NCBI RefSeq assembly: GCF_030687715.1
Contig: NZ_CP117445.1
Location: 2,903,501-2,967,500 of the forward strand
Direction: 5' to 3'
From: Pseudomonas sp. FP2196
GTDB lineage: Bacteria; Pseudomonadota; Gammaproteobacteria; Pseudomonadales; Pseudomonadaceae
DNA: 64,000 bases
Below the pieces are notes generated by a model, which was given only the letters and a program-made list of their open reading frames with translations, searched no databases and was not told the DNA's origin. Positions 26,009 to 35,644 of the stretch are shown here, in pieces; the first letter of the stretch is position 1; every line of letters starts with the position of its first letter. The position numbers and the translations under genes were made by a program.

Positions 26009-26557
26009 ATGGGTGAAATGATGCTCGAGGCGATGCAATCAGCACTCGTACAGTTCTGGAGCGAACCGTGTACAGAAAGTACGCGACGCTGGCAATGGCT
26101 CAGTGATCTTTTTAAAGGTGCATTGCTGATCAGCCTCAGTGACGGGCAGAGCATGCTGAAGCTGGAGAGGGAACAAATGCTGACGTTGCGCCAAATAGCG
26201 CACTGCCCGGAGAAGAGCGCGAGGGTAGCGGCTTATGGTGCCGATTGTACCGAAGCCTGACTGGTGACCTATAGGCGCGGCGAGGACGCGATGGTCCAGA
26301 CGAAGCCCGGTGCTGAAATCCTCGCAACACGCACAGTCGAAGGCCGGTAGATCGTGTTGTCGTTCGGGATCGCAGGGCGGATCGCCGCGTTTGACTCATT
26401 GCAGGCGTTTGCCGATGCACGGGGAACTGATTCTCCGATGGCGAAGGCCGGGCAGGTACTCGAAGTCCAGCCTTGGAAAGCGCCAATATCAACAGCAGCG
26501 TGGCGGCGAGACTTTTTTCAAGCGTCTGCCGCCAGCAGGCAAGTCAACGTGATTTGA
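26009..26557 (+). pseudogene. Decayed reading frame of unknown origin with two in-frame stops
   Basis: One frame reads as plausible protein from MGEMMLEAMQSALVQFWSE at 26009 to RQVNVI with a TGA at 26555-26557, but is broken by TGA at 26258-26260 and TAG at 26348-26350. The pieces between the stops have ordinary amino-acid composition (for example GIAGRIAAFDSLQAFADARG), while the other frames are rich in Arg/Ser/Pro, as shadow frames are. The first piece (83 codons) could alternatively be a small intact gene. I recognise no homologue. The total, about 182 codons, would be one small protein. Confidence 0.4.
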
Positions 26558-26586
26558 CCGGCCAAGCCTTGTCTGACCTGCCCGGA

Positions 26587-26796
26587 TTATCCGTGGCGGG
26601 TCTGGCTGTTGGGGAGCGCGGCTTTTTTTGTGGTTGGCAGGCGCCTTTCGGCCGGCTGCAGCGCTTGCAGGCGCTCTTGCAGGAGGGCCACTTCGCCCTG
26701 AAGGCGGTCGCGCTCTGCCTTGAGTTCGCGCAATTCGTCGCGACGAAGGGTGACGTAAAGCGTCTGTGGAGGTAGTGCGTTAACAACTGTGCCCAT
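26587..26796 (-). CDS. Small coiled-coil protein
   Basis: 69 residues. Residues 18-48 (RRDELRELKAERDRLQGEVA and following) form a clear heptad coiled coil, with a basic, Pro-rich tail. ATG at 26796 follows GAGG by six bases. The N-terminus MGTVVNALPPQTLYVTL is short and hydrophobic but not a signal peptide. It stands between a decayed frame and gnd. Function unknown; such short coiled coils often act as adaptors. Confidence 0.6.
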   Translation of the reverse strand: MGTVVNALPPQTLYVTLRRDELRELKAERDRLQGEVALLQERLQALQPAERRLPTTKKAALPNSQTRHG

Positions 26797-27069
26797 TGCT
26801 CACCTCGCAAATGGCGTGTCTCAACTGTAAATAGCCCCCGTTCTGGGGTGCTGACTTACTATCGGCACCAATTTTGGTTTCTTTTGCCCCTCAAGGGAAC
26901 TTTTTTATTTTTCATGGTCGGTGTGTCTTCGGCACGATTCAGGGCGTTATCAGTCTGAATCGGGCACAATGCCCGGAAACTTCATCCCGACGCTCTGGAC
27001 TAACCTCCATTAGTCGCGTTGGGCTATAACCTTTGACACACATTTATTTGTAGTAAGGAGCATCAGCAC

Positions 27070-28050
27070 ATGCAACTCGGGATTATTGGACTGGGCCGCA
27101 TGGGCGGTAACATTGCGCGGCGCCTGATGCTCAACGGTCACACCACCGTTGTTTACGACCGCAATACCGCTTTCATCGATAACCTGGTCGCCGAGGGCTC
27201 TACCGGCGTTGCCGATTTGCCGGCGCTGGTTGCCGGCCTGGACAAGCCGCGCGCGGTTTGGGTCATGCTGCCGGCCGGCGCACCGACCGAAGACACCATC
27301 GAAACCCTGAGCAACCTGCTTGAAGCCGGCGATACCATCATCGACGGCGGCAACACCAACTATAAGGATGACATTCGCCGCGCCAAGACCCTGGCCGAGA
27401 AGGGCTTGCACTACATCGACGTCGGCACCTCCGGTGGCGTCTGGGGCCTGGAACGCGGCTACTGCATGATGATCGGTGGTGACGCCGAAACCGTGCAGCG
27501 TCTCGACCCGCTGTTCGCCGCTCTGGCCCCGGGTATGGGCGACATTCCGCGCACCAGGGATCGCAAGTCCGATGACCACCGTGCCGAGCACGGCTACATC
27601 CACGCCGGTCCTGCCGGTGCCGGGCACTTCGTCAAGATGATCCACAACGGCATCGAGTACGGCATGATGGCGGCCTTCGCCGAGGGCTTCGATATTCTCA
27701 AGACCAAATCGAGCGAGCGCCTGCCGGAAGATCAGCGTTTCGACCTCAACGTGGCGGACATTGCCGAAGTCTGGCGCCGTGGCAGCGTAGTTTCCTCGTG
27801 GTTGCTCGACCTGACTGCAGACGCGCTGGCCAGCGACCCGAAACTCGACGGTTTCTCGGGTTCGGTGGCTGACAGCGGCGAAGGTCAATGGACCATTGAG
27901 GCGGCCATGGAGCAAGCGGTGCCGGTGCCGGTGTTGTCGAACTCGCTGTTCTCGCGTTATCGCTCGCGTGGCCAGGGCACCTTTGGTGACAAGATTCTTT
28001 CGGCCCAGCGCTTCGGCTTCGGCGGCCATGTGGAGACACCGAAGAAATGA
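27070..28050 (+). CDS. gnd: 6-phosphogluconate dehydrogenase (decarboxylating), short GntZ/YqeC type
   Basis: 326 residues, the short form (the E. coli Gnd type has about 468). Rossmann motif [16 protein letters not shown] at residues 3-18; substrate and catalytic motifs [34 protein letters not shown] and [18 protein letters not shown] with the catalytic Lys and Asn. It converts 6-phosphogluconate to ribulose 5-phosphate and CO2 with NAD(P)+. The short type is often NAD-preferring, not tested here. AGGAG precedes the ATG by 9 bases. Its stop codon overlaps the start of zwf (ATGA), so the two are translationally coupled. Confidence 0.94.
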   Translation: MQLGIIGLGRMGGNIARRLMLNGHTTVVYDRNTAFIDNLVAEGSTGVADLPALVAGLDKPRAVWVMLPAGAPTEDTIETLSNLLEAGDTIIDGGNTNYKDDIRRAKTLAEKGLHYIDVGTSGGVWGLERGYCMMIGGDAETVQRLDPLFAALAPGMGDIPRTRDRKSDDHRAEHGYIHAGPAGAGHFVKMIHNGIEYGMMAAFAEGFDILKTKSSERLPEDQRFDLNVADIAEVWRRGSVVSSWLLDLTADALASDPKLDGFSGSVADSGEGQWTIEAAMEQAVPVPVLSNSLFSRYRSRGQGTFGDKILSAQRFGFGGHVETPKK

Positions 28051-29570
28051 CCCATACGATCCGCAGAAAATCCAAGGCAGATTCCGCACCACCGACCACG
28101 CTGTTTCTGTTCGGTGCCCACGGCGACCTGGTCAAGCGCTTGCTGATGCCGGCGCTGTACAACCTCAGTCGCGACGGCTTGCTTGACGATGGTCTGCGGA
28201 TCGTCGGCGTTGACCACAACGCCATTACCGATGAAGCCTTCGCGCAAAAGCTTGAAGACTTCATCCGTACCGAAGTGGCGGCGAAGGTCGGCAAGGGCGA
28301 TCAGATGCTTGATCCGGTCTTGTGGGCCAAGCTCGCCAAAGGTATCAGCTACGTCCAGGGCGACTTCCTCGACGACAGCACTTATTCAGCCCTGGCGGCG
28401 AAAATCGCCGACAGCGGCACCGGCAATGCGGTCTTTTACCTGGCCACTGCTCCGCGTTTCTTCAGTGAAGTGGTGCGTCGCCTCGGCGCCGCCAAACTGC
28501 TGGAAGAGACCCCGGATGCGTTCAGAAGGGTGGTGATCGAGAAGCCGTTCGGCTCCGATCTGCAAACCGCCGAAGCGCTGAACGCCTGCCTGCTCAAGGT
28601 GATGTCCGAGAAGCAGATCTATCGGATCGACCATTACCTGGGCAAGGAAACCGTGCAGAACATTCTGGTCAGCCGGTTCTCCAACAGCCTGTTCGAAGCC
28701 TTCTGGAACAACCATTACATTGATCACGTACAAATCACAGCCGCCGAAACCGTCGGCGTAGAAACCCGTGGCAGTTTTTACGAGCACACTGGCGCACTGC
28801 GTGACATGGTGCCTAATCACCTGTTCCAGTTGCTGGCCATGGTCGCCATGGAACCGCCGGCGGCGTTCGGCGCTGATGCCGTGCGTGGCGAGAAGGCCAA
28901 AGTGGTCGGCGCGATTCGCCCATGGACGGTTGAAGAGGCGCGCGCCAACTCAGTACGCGGCCAGTACAGCGCTGGTGAAGTCGGCGGTAAAGCGCTGCCC
29001 GGTTACCGCGAAGAGGCCAACGTTTCGCCCGACAGCAGCACTGAAACCTACGTCGCATTGAAAGTGATGATCGACAACTGGCGCTGGGTCGGCGTGCCGT
29101 TCTACCTGCGTACCGGCAAACGCATGAGCGTGCGTGACACCGAGATTGTCATCTGCTTCAAACCGGCGCCCTATGCGCAGTTCCGCGATACCGAAGTCGA
29201 CGAGTTACAGCCCACCTACCTGCGCATCCAGATTCAGCCCAACGAAGGCATGTGGTTCGATCTGCTGGCGAAGCGGCCGGGGCCGGCACTGAACATGGCC
29301 AACATCGAGTTGGGGTTCGCTTATAAGGACTTCTTCGAGATGCAGCCCTCGACCGGTTACGAAACGCTGATCTACGACTGCCTGACCGGCGATCAGACGC
29401 TGTTTCAGCGCGCCGACAACATCGAGAATGGCTGGCGTGCGGTGCAGCCGTTCCTCGATGCGTGGCAGCAGGATGCCAGCGTTCAAACTTACGCTGCCGG
29501 TCAAGATGGCCCGCAGGCTGCCGAAGATCTGCTGACTCGCGATGGTCGCGTCTGGCACGGCCTCGGATGA
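28047..29570 (+). CDS. zwf: Glucose-6-phosphate dehydrogenase
   Basis: 507 residues. NADP-binding start [20 protein letters not shown] (the usual GASGDL becomes GAHGDL), active-site signature [14 protein letters not shown] with the catalytic His and Lys, and [16 protein letters not shown]. It oxidises glucose 6-phosphate to 6-phosphogluconolactone and makes NADPH. In pseudomonads the main zwf sits with edd/glk/hexR; this copy is coupled to gnd instead, so it is probably a second isozyme devoted to the oxidative pentose phosphate pathway. No pgl gene is present. The stop overlaps the next start by ATGA. Confidence 0.94.
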   Translation: MTHTIRRKSKADSAPPTTLFLFGAHGDLVKRLLMPALYNLSRDGLLDDGLRIVGVDHNAITDEAFAQKLEDFIRTEVAAKVGKGDQMLDPVLWAKLAKGISYVQGDFLDDSTYSALAAKIADSGTGNAVFYLATAPRFFSEVVRRLGAAKLLEETPDAFRRVVIEKPFGSDLQTAEALNACLLKVMSEKQIYRIDHYLGKETVQNILVSRFSNSLFEAFWNNHYIDHVQITAAETVGVETRGSFYEHTGALRDMVPNHLFQLLAMVAMEPPAAFGADAVRGEKAKVVGAIRPWTVEEARANSVRGQYSAGEVGGKALPGYREEANVSPDSSTETYVALKVMIDNWRWVGVPFYLRTGKRMSVRDTEIVICFKPAPYAQFRDTEVDELQPTYLRIQIQPNEGMWFDLLAKRPGPALNMANIELGFAYKDFFEMQPSTGYETLIYDCLTGDQTLFQRADNIENGWRAVQPFLDAWQQDASVQTYAAGQDGPQAAEDLLTRDGRVWHGLG

Positions 29571-30376
29571 GTAAACCGATCCGTTTTCTCCTGAGCGACA
29601 TGGACGGCACTCTGTTGCTGCCCGATCACACATTGAGCCAACGCACGATTGAGGCGGTTCATTCGCTGCGTGAGGCCGGCGTGCTGTTCAGCCTCGCCAC
29701 CGGGCGCCCGCCCAAAGCGATGTTGCAGCAGATTGAAGCCTTGGGCGTCGACCTGCCAACCGCGGCATTCAATGGCGGCACCATCGTCAATCCGGACGGC
29801 AGCTTGCTGGTTGCGCATTACCTGCCGGCGACGACCGCACTGATTGCTCTGGCGACGTTCGCTGACCAGCCAGACGTCGAAGTGTGGGTGTTCAGTGGCG
29901 GCGACTGGTTGGTCAAAGACCCGCATGGGCCGATGGTGTCGCGTGAGCAGCACGGTCTTGGCTATCCGCCGGTCGTGGTTGAGAGCTTTGAACCGTACCT
30001 GGAGCGCATCGACAAGATTGTCGCGACCAGCCACAACACTGAGTTTCTGATCGAACTGGAAGCGCGCCTGTTACCGAAGGTCAACGACATGGCGCAGGTC
30101 TCGCGCTCTCAGCCGGTGTATCTCGACGTCACGGCGCTGGAGGCCAACAAGGGCACGGCGCTGGCAACCATTGCCGCGCATCTCGGCATTCCGTTGGAAC
30201 AGACAGCGGCGATTGGCGATGGTGGCAACGACCCGGCGATGTTCCATTGCGCGGGACTGTCGATTGCCATGGGGCAGGCGGAAGAGGCTGTGCGGCGTCA
30301 AGCGGATGTTGTCACCGGTTCTAACACCGAAGACGGCGTGGCTCAGGCGATCGAAAAATACATCCTGCCGCGCTGA
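29567..30376 (+). CDS. HAD-superfamily (Cof-type) sugar-phosphate phosphatase
   Basis: 269 residues. Motif I LLSDMDGTLL (Asp nucleophile), motif II SLATGRPP, and motif IV GDGGNDPAMFHCAG are all present, with the C2B cap of Cof/YbiV proteins between. These hydrolyse phosphosugars and cofactors. It is the third gene of gnd-zwf, overlapping zwf by four bases, so its substrate may be an intermediate of that pathway; inference. A REPIN follows 16 bases after the stop. Confidence 0.88.
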   Translation: MSKPIRFLLSDMDGTLLLPDHTLSQRTIEAVHSLREAGVLFSLATGRPPKAMLQQIEALGVDLPTAAFNGGTIVNPDGSLLVAHYLPATTALIALATFADQPDVEVWVFSGGDWLVKDPHGPMVSREQHGLGYPPVVVESFEPYLERIDKIVATSHNTEFLIELEARLLPKVNDMAQVSRSQPVYLDVTALEANKGTALATIAAHLGIPLEQTAAIGDGGNDPAMFHCAGLSIAMGQAEEAVRRQADVVTGSNTEDGVAQAIEKYILPR

Positions 30377-30392
30377 CTTACACAGAAACAAA

Positions 30393-30481
30393 TGCAGGAG
30401 TGAGCCTGCTCGCGATGGTGGTGTGTCAGACCAGGAAATGGTGTTTGACACGCCCTCATCGCGAGCAGGCTCACTCCTGCA
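30393..30481. repeat. REPIN, family A
   Basis: Two inverted copies of GAGTGAGCCTGCTCGCGA separated by a variable core of about 50 bases, flanked by TGCAGGAG and CTCCTGCA. It lies in the convergent gap between the HAD phosphatase and nhaB. Confidence 0.92.
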
Positions 30482-30497
30482 ATTTTACTCTGTGGTG

Positions 30498-32000
30498 TTA
30501 CAGCCAGAAGCTAACGGCGTACCAGCCCAGCAGGCCCATCACGATCGTGTACGGCAACGCCATCCACACCATCCGCCCATAAGACAACCGCACCAGCGGC
30601 GCAATGGCCGAGGTCAACAGGAACAGGAACGCCGCCTGACCATTCGGTGTGGCCACGCTCGGCAGGTTGGTACCGGTGTTGATCGCAATTGCCAGCGTCT
30701 CGAAGTGCTCGCGGCTCATGTGCCCGGCCAGGAACGCCTGTTTCACTTCGGTGATGTAGATGGTTGCGACAAACACGTTGTCGCTGATCGCTGACAGCAG
30801 GCCGTTGGCAATAAACAGCATGCCCGGTTGCTGATCGACCGGTAGCGCCAGCACCCACTCGATCAGCGGTGCAAAAAGCTGTTGATCATGAATCACCGCC
30901 ACCACGGCAAAGAACACTACCAGCAACGCGGTGAACGGCATGGCGTCCTTGAATGCGCTACCGAGACGGTGCTCGTCAGTGATGCCGGTAAACGCGGTGA
31001 TCAACACGATGACCATCAAACCGATCAAGCCAACTTCAGCAATGTGAAAGGCCAGACAACCGATCAGGATCAACGCCGCGGCGCCTTGCACCAGCAGCGC
31101 CGCGCGCTGGCGCGAGGTGCGCTCGGCGTCGTCTTCGGCCGCGTAATTGGCCAACACAGCGCGAACGTTGTCCGGCAGCAGCGTGCCGTAACCGAACCAG
31201 CGCAGTTTCTCCAGCAATACGCAAGTCACCAGGCCCGCAGCCAGAACCGGCAAGGACACCGGAGCGACTTTTTGGAAGAACTCAGCGAAGTGCCAGCCCA
31301 TTTCATGGCCAATCAGCAGGTTCTGCGGCTCGCCGACCAACGTGCATACACCACCGAGCGCCGTGCCGACCGCGCCATGCATCAGCAGGCTACGCAGGAA
31401 CGCGCGAAACTTTTCCAGATCCTCGTGGTGCAAGGTCGGCAGATGTTGGTCATCGCTGAACCCGCTGTCCTGGCGCGGATCGTTGCCAGACGCCACGCGG
31501 TGGTAGACCGAATAAAAACCCACGGCGGCGCTGATGATCACGGCGGTGACCGTCAATGCATCGAGAAATGCCGACAGAAATGCCGAGAGAAAGCAGAACA
31601 TCAGCGCCAGTGCCGCTTTCGAACGCACGCCCAACAATAGCCGCGAGAACAAAAACAGCAGCAGATCCTTCATGAAATAGATGCCGGCGACCATGAACAT
31701 CAGCAGCAGGATCACGGGGAAGTTGTGTACCAGTTCATCGTAAAGTGCCTGCGGCGTGGTCATCTTCAACAGCAGGGCTTCGATCAGCAACAGTCCGCCG
31801 GGCATCAGCGGATAGCACTTGAGGGCCATGGCCAGCGTGAAGATGAACTCAATCACCAGCAGCCAACCCGCCGCGACCGGACCTGCGGTAAACAGCACGA
31901 GCGCATTGAGGATCAGGAAGCCAACGATGGTCGCCTTGTACCAGCGTGGCGAATGCCCGAGAAAATTTTGCGCGAACGCCTGGGTCATTGAACCGGACAT
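30498..32000 (-). CDS. nhaB: Na+/H+ antiporter NhaB
   Basis: 500 residues with about 12 membrane helices. The N-terminus ([20 protein letters not shown]) and the acidic membrane motif [20 protein letters not shown] are as in NhaB, as is EPQNLLIG. NhaB exchanges Na+ for H+ across the inner membrane and matters at neutral to alkaline pH. The gene is followed on the minus strand by a REPIN with no clear terminator. The delta-60-repeat gene lies 61 bases upstream on the same strand. Confidence 0.95.
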   Translation of the reverse strand: MSGSMTQAFAQNFLGHSPRWYKATIVGFLILNALVLFTAGPVAAGWLLVIEFIFTLAMALKCYPLMPGGLLLIEALLLKMTTPQALYDELVHNFPVILLLMFMVAGIYFMKDLLLFLFSRLLLGVRSKAALALMFCFLSAFLSAFLDALTVTAVIISAAVGFYSVYHRVASGNDPRQDSGFSDDQHLPTLHHEDLEKFRAFLRSLLMHGAVGTALGGVCTLVGEPQNLLIGHEMGWHFAEFFQKVAPVSLPVLAAGLVTCVLLEKLRWFGYGTLLPDNVRAVLANYAAEDDAERTSRQRAALLVQGAAALILIGCLAFHIAEVGLIGLMVIVLITAFTGITDEHRLGSAFKDAMPFTALLVVFFAVVAVIHDQQLFAPLIEWVLALPVDQQPGMLFIANGLLSAISDNVFVATIYITEVKQAFLAGHMSREHFETLAIAINTGTNLPSVATPNGQAAFLFLLTSAIAPLVRLSYGRMVWMALPYTIVMGLLGWYAVSFWL

Positions 32001-32061
32001 CGCTTGCTCCTTGTTTTAAGAAGCGCGCAAGTTGCCGGATGTGTCGAGGAAGATCAAGCCC

Positions 32062-33351
32062 TCAGGAATTCAGATACCGCACAACCATTGCCCGGTAGTT
32101 GCCATCCAGCGAGTAGCCGCCCACCACAATTGCGCCGTCCGTTTGCAAGGCCAGCGAGTTGGCGGTGTCGAGACTGCGGCCCAGGCGTGTGCGCTGCCAT
32201 CCGAAGCCCTGGCCGAAGCTCGGGTCCAGAAGGCCATTCGCGCAGTAGCGGGCGACGATGAAATCAGCTTCAATCCCACCAATCGTTGCACCTACGGCGA
32301 TCATGCGACCGTCGGCCATGCGTTGGCCGGCGCTCCACTGGCAGCCGCTGGGGCCGATTTCCAGTAGCTGCGGCTGGCCGTTGTTGCGATGCAAGTCGGG
32401 ACGGCCATTGGGGTGCAGGCTGAACGCTACGCAGCGGATCGGGTCGCGGCTGCTGCCGAAGCAGTGCAGCGAGCCCGTGGACTCAAGAACCTGACTGACC
32501 TGGGCACTTTGACCGTGCGCGGTGAACGCCATGAAGCCATCCACCGCAAAACGTTCATCAAGCCGCCCGTCGGGCAGGTAGCGAGCCAACAGGCCTTGCT
32601 GAGGGAAATCGATTGATCCTGCCACCACGATTCGCCCGTCTTCCTGAAGCAGCAGGCTGTTGAGCCAGGTATTGAGCAGTAAGTGACGGATCATCACGAA
32701 GCCGCGGCCGTTGAAGGTTTCATCCACGCCGCCGTCGGGTCTGAGGCGAATCAATATCCCGGCATGGTCTGCCAGTTCGAAGTGGTGGTTGGCGATCAGC
32801 AGAATGTGGCCATCGTCCTGTACCGCGACGTCACAGGCTTCTGCACCGGGCACGCCGGGCGGTAGCCAGGTGTCGCGGGTGCCCATCGACAAATCGCCCG
32901 GCAGGCGAACCACCTGACGACCATTGTCACCAAAAATTTGCTCCGGATTGCCTTGCGCATCGAACAGGGCGAGGGCGGGCAGGGTGCGATGGCTGTTTTC
33001 ATAATGCAGGCCAGCCAGCAGGATTCGCCCGTCGGGCAGTACCCGCACTTTGCTGGCCATGGCTTCGAACCCATGCGCAAAGGTGTCGATAACGCTGCCC
33101 TGTTGGCCGAAGGACAAATCGGCGGAGCCATCCGCGAGCAGCCGCGCAAGGCCGAAACGGCTGCCGGCGGCCCCCCCGACTTTGGCCGCCACCAGAATCC
33201 GGCCCTGCGCATCGAGCGCAACATCCTGAGTCAGGCTGGACAAACTACCCGCAAAATACACTTGAGCGGCGCCGTTGACGGCAAACGTCTTGTCGAGTTG
33301 ACCGGCATCGTTCGAAAACAATGGCTGCGCAACAGCATTCAGAGTGGACAT
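32062..33351 (-). CDS. Delta-60-repeat beta-propeller protein
   Basis: 429 residues without a signal peptide. At least six copies of the delta-60 repeat pattern (x-DGRIL-V-AG-) are visible: DAQGRILVAAKV, LPDGRILLAGLHY, QDDGHILLIANHH, QEDGRIVVAGSID, LPDGRLDERF and QTDGAIVVGGYSLDGN. Such repeats fold as a beta-propeller and often act as binding domains, sometimes secreted. ATG at 33351 follows AGGAG by 8 bases. It could be co-transcribed with nhaB. Ligand and location unknown. Confidence 0.8.
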   Translation of the reverse strand: MSTLNAVAQPLFSNDAGQLDKTFAVNGAAQVYFAGSLSSLTQDVALDAQGRILVAAKVGGAAGSRFGLARLLADGSADLSFGQQGSVIDTFAHGFEAMASKVRVLPDGRILLAGLHYENSHRTLPALALFDAQGNPEQIFGDNGRQVVRLPGDLSMGTRDTWLPPGVPGAEACDVAVQDDGHILLIANHHFELADHAGILIRLRPDGGVDETFNGRGFVMIRHLLLNTWLNSLLLQEDGRIVVAGSIDFPQQGLLARYLPDGRLDERFAVDGFMAFTAHGQSAQVSQVLESTGSLHCFGSSRDPIRCVAFSLHPNGRPDLHRNNGQPQLLEIGPSGCQWSAGQRMADGRMIAVGATIGGIEADFIVARYCANGLLDPSFGQGFGWQRTRLGRSLDTANSLALQTDGAIVVGGYSLDGNYRAMVVRYLNS

Positions 33352-33595
33352 GCACGCATCTCCTTGCGAGTTGACCAATACCGGGAACCGGCGGTAACTG
33401 CATGAGCGGAACATTCAATCCCTGAACAAGAGGAAGTACAACTGTAAGAACTAACAGGTGGAGGGTCACACTGTGCCAGAACAGTGTCTTTTTGAACCAA
33501 TAGCGAGCCTGCCAAGCAATTAGGCTGGGACCCGTTACGGAAAGTTGTACAGAAGTGCGGATAAATAAATAGAAAGAGCAACTAACAAGAGGAGG

Positions 33596-33619
33596 GCGGA
33601 TGACTCGAGCGTCATCCGC
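33596..33619 (-). terminator. Hairpin after the 88-residue gene
   Basis: Nine-bp stem GCGGATGAC/GTCATCCGC with a 6-base loop just beyond the stop codon at 33632; no T-run, so a weak or Rho-aided terminator. Confidence 0.5.
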
Positions 33620-33631
33620 ATCACCCGGCTA

Positions 33632-33898
33632 TCAGTGTGGCATCGACCATGACTGCAGCGCGTAACCTTCATCGCTCAGTTCGGCGCGGGCTTGCTGCAG
33701 AAGTTGTTCAAGCTGTGCCGGATCGGAATAAGCACTGCTTGGAATCTGTTTACGACCGATATGGGAGTTGGTGCGATCGATAACGGTCAGGCTCAGTTCG
33801 CCATTGCCGTCTTGAGGCGCCCAGGCCACGCACTGGAAAGGTTTGAACGCGTGGTTGGCAATCAAAAGAGCTTCGTTGATACGGAGCGGGGCGGTCAT
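33632..33898 (-). CDS. Small conserved hypothetical protein
   Basis: 88 residues from an ATG at 33898 (AGAGAAG five bases upstream); the open frame continues upstream without another good ribosome site. The sequence (LSLTVIDRTNSHIGRKQIPS and a C-terminal helix) suggests a small alpha/beta domain, cytoplasmic, no Cys cluster. I do not recognise it. It is divergent from the sigma-54 activator gene. Confidence 0.6.
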   Translation of the reverse strand: MTAPLRINEALLIANHAFKPFQCVAWAPQDGNGELSLTVIDRTNSHIGRKQIPSSAYSDPAQLEQLLQQARAELSDEGYALQSWSMPH

Positions 33899-34254
33899 GG
33901 GGTCTTCTCTCTGTCGTGCCCAATCAAATGATGTGCCGTCGGTTGGGCTTACCGTGCGGCTGGTTACTTGTACTGATGCACTCAACCGGGGAGCAGGTCA
34001 CACCTGAAACAAAGAAATTTCAACTTTCTTTCATTTGCCGGCTTGTCCGGGAGTTTTTGAAAGCCGGGTGAAAGCTCTGTAAGAGCAAGTAAGTCGATAG
34101 CTAACTAACCACCGACCCACTTATAACGAGTTTGCTTGCACACCTATAAGCAATTGATACAAGGCGCTGTCAAAATCTTGCTAATGTTACAGCCAGGTCT
34201 GCCAAATGACTGTTTTTACAATCATTTCCCATAATTTGACGCCAAGGAACAGTC
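33899..34254. other. Intergenic region upstream of the sigma-54 activator
   Basis: This 356-base, AT-richer stretch has no gene. It has an inverted repeat AAAGAAA (34011-34017) / TTTCTTT (34025-34031), directly preceded by TGAAACA at 34005-34011, the half-site also found upstream of fapA. No convincing promoter hexamer pair was found. Confidence 0.4.
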
Positions 34255-35580
34255 ATGAGTGAAGCGCCTGCGTTACGACGTTTATTGGTGGTCGATCCGT
34301 GTGACGACTGTCACCGACTATTGCCCGGTTTGCGCGCGGTGGGATGGGATGTTGACAGTTGTACGCTGGAAAACGCTGCCGACCGCACCTGTGACGTCGG
34401 CCTTCTGCGTTTGCAACCGTTTCACCTGGAACGTCCCGAAGCCGTCAAGGAGCTGATCAGCCGCAGCGGCACTGAATGGATCGCTGTGCTCAATCAGGAA
34501 GTCCTGCGTTTGCAGAATGTTGGTGACTTCGTTTGCGAATGGTTTTTCGATTTTCACACCTTGCCGTTCGACGTCTCGCGGGTTCAAGTCACCCTTGGCC
34601 GCGCTTTCGGCATGGCGCGCCTGCGTGGGCAGGGCACGATCCATGTGGATCAGCCCGAGCACGAACTGTTGGGCGACAGCAAACCGATTCGCGAGCTGCG
34701 TAAATTGCTGAGCAAACTGGCGCCCACCGAATCGCCGGTGTTGATCCGCGGCGAAAGCGGCACCGGTAAAGAACTGGTCGCGCGCACGCTGCATCGGCAG
34801 TCTCAGCGCCACAGCAAGCCGTTCGTGGCGATCAACTGCGGCGCTATTCCCGAGCATCTGATTCAGTCCGAGCTGTTCGGCCACGAGAAAGGTGCGTTTA
34901 CCGGCGCTCATCAGCGCAAGGTCGGGCGCATCGAAGCGGCCAACGGAGGCACACTCTTTCTCGATGAAATCGGTGATCTGCCGCTGGAACTGCAAGCCAA
35001 TCTGTTGCGTTTTCTTCAGGAAAAACACATCGAGCGGGTCGGTGGCAGTCAACCGATCCCTGTCGATGTCCGCGTTCTGGCGGCGACCCACGTCGACCTC
35101 GAAGCGGCGATCGAGAAGAAACGCTTTCGGGAAGATCTGTATTACCGGCTAAACGTTCTGCAAGTGGTCACCGCACCGCTGCGCGAGCGCCACGGCGATC
35201 TGTCGATGCTGGCCAACCACTTTTCCCACTTCTATAGCCACGAAACAGGACGCCGGCCACGCAGTTTCAGTGAAGATGCGCTGATTGCGATGGGCAAACA
35301 TGACTGGCCGGGCAATGTGCGTGAACTGGCCAACCGCGTGCGTCGCGGCTTGGTCCTGGCTGAAGGACGGCAGATCGAAGCACGTGATCTGGGGCTGATC
35401 AGCCAGCACTCGATCGCCACGCCCATGGGTACGCTTGAGGACTACAAGACGCGCGCCGAACGCCAGGCGCTTTGCGATGTGTTGAACCGGCACAGTGACA
35501 ACCTCAGCGTTGCGGCCAAAGTGCTCGGCGTTTCCCGTCCGACGTTTTACCGTTTGCTGCACAAGCACCAGATCCGCTAG
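34255..35580 (+). CDS. VpsR-like sigma-54-dependent transcriptional activator
   Basis: 441 residues. N-terminal about 130 residues form a degenerate receiver-like domain (RLLVVDPCDDCHRLL) as in VpsR-type regulators. The AAA+ domain has Walker A GESGTGKE (166-173), the sigma-54 contact loop GAFTGA (213-218) and Walker B GGTLFLDEIGDL. A Fis-type helix-turn-helix lies at the end (NLSVAAKVLGVSRPTFYRLL). VpsR relatives respond to c-di-GMP and switch on biofilm matrix genes. It is convergent with the fap operon, and sigma-54 sites lie before fapA, so it is the probable fap activator; that is inference. Confidence 0.88.
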   Translation: MSEAPALRRLLVVDPCDDCHRLLPGLRAVGWDVDSCTLENAADRTCDVGLLRLQPFHLERPEAVKELISRSGTEWIAVLNQEVLRLQNVGDFVCEWFFDFHTLPFDVSRVQVTLGRAFGMARLRGQGTIHVDQPEHELLGDSKPIRELRKLLSKLAPTESPVLIRGESGTGKELVARTLHRQSQRHSKPFVAINCGAIPEHLIQSELFGHEKGAFTGAHQRKVGRIEAANGGTLFLDEIGDLPLELQANLLRFLQEKHIERVGGSQPIPVDVRVLAATHVDLEAAIEKKRFREDLYYRLNVLQVVTAPLRERHGDLSMLANHFSHFYSHETGRRPRSFSEDALIAMGKHDWPGNVRELANRVRRGLVLAEGRQIEARDLGLISQHSIATPMGTLEDYKTRAERQALCDVLNRHSDNLSVAAKVLGVSRPTFYRLLHKHQIR

Positions 35581-35593
35581 GGCGGGAGCATGG

Positions 35594-35632
35594 AAAAGGC
35601 CCGCTGCGAGATGATCGCAGCGGGCCTTTTTC
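35594..35632. terminator. Bidirectional terminator between the activator and fapF
   Basis: Stem GGCCCGCTGCGA / TCGCAGCGGGCC with loop GATGA, with A-run before and T-run after; serves both convergent units. Confidence 0.92.
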
Positions 35633-35644
35633 ATGTCCTGGCGC

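Noticed and set aside
26136..26492. Minus-strand frame in the cptA-gnd gap
   Set aside because: Arg/Ser/Pro-rich shadow composition; the plus frame through the same DNA reads more like protein, though broken.
30882..31640. Open frame opposite nhaB
   Set aside because: Low-complexity Arg/His/Gln composition, and nhaB is certain on the other strand.
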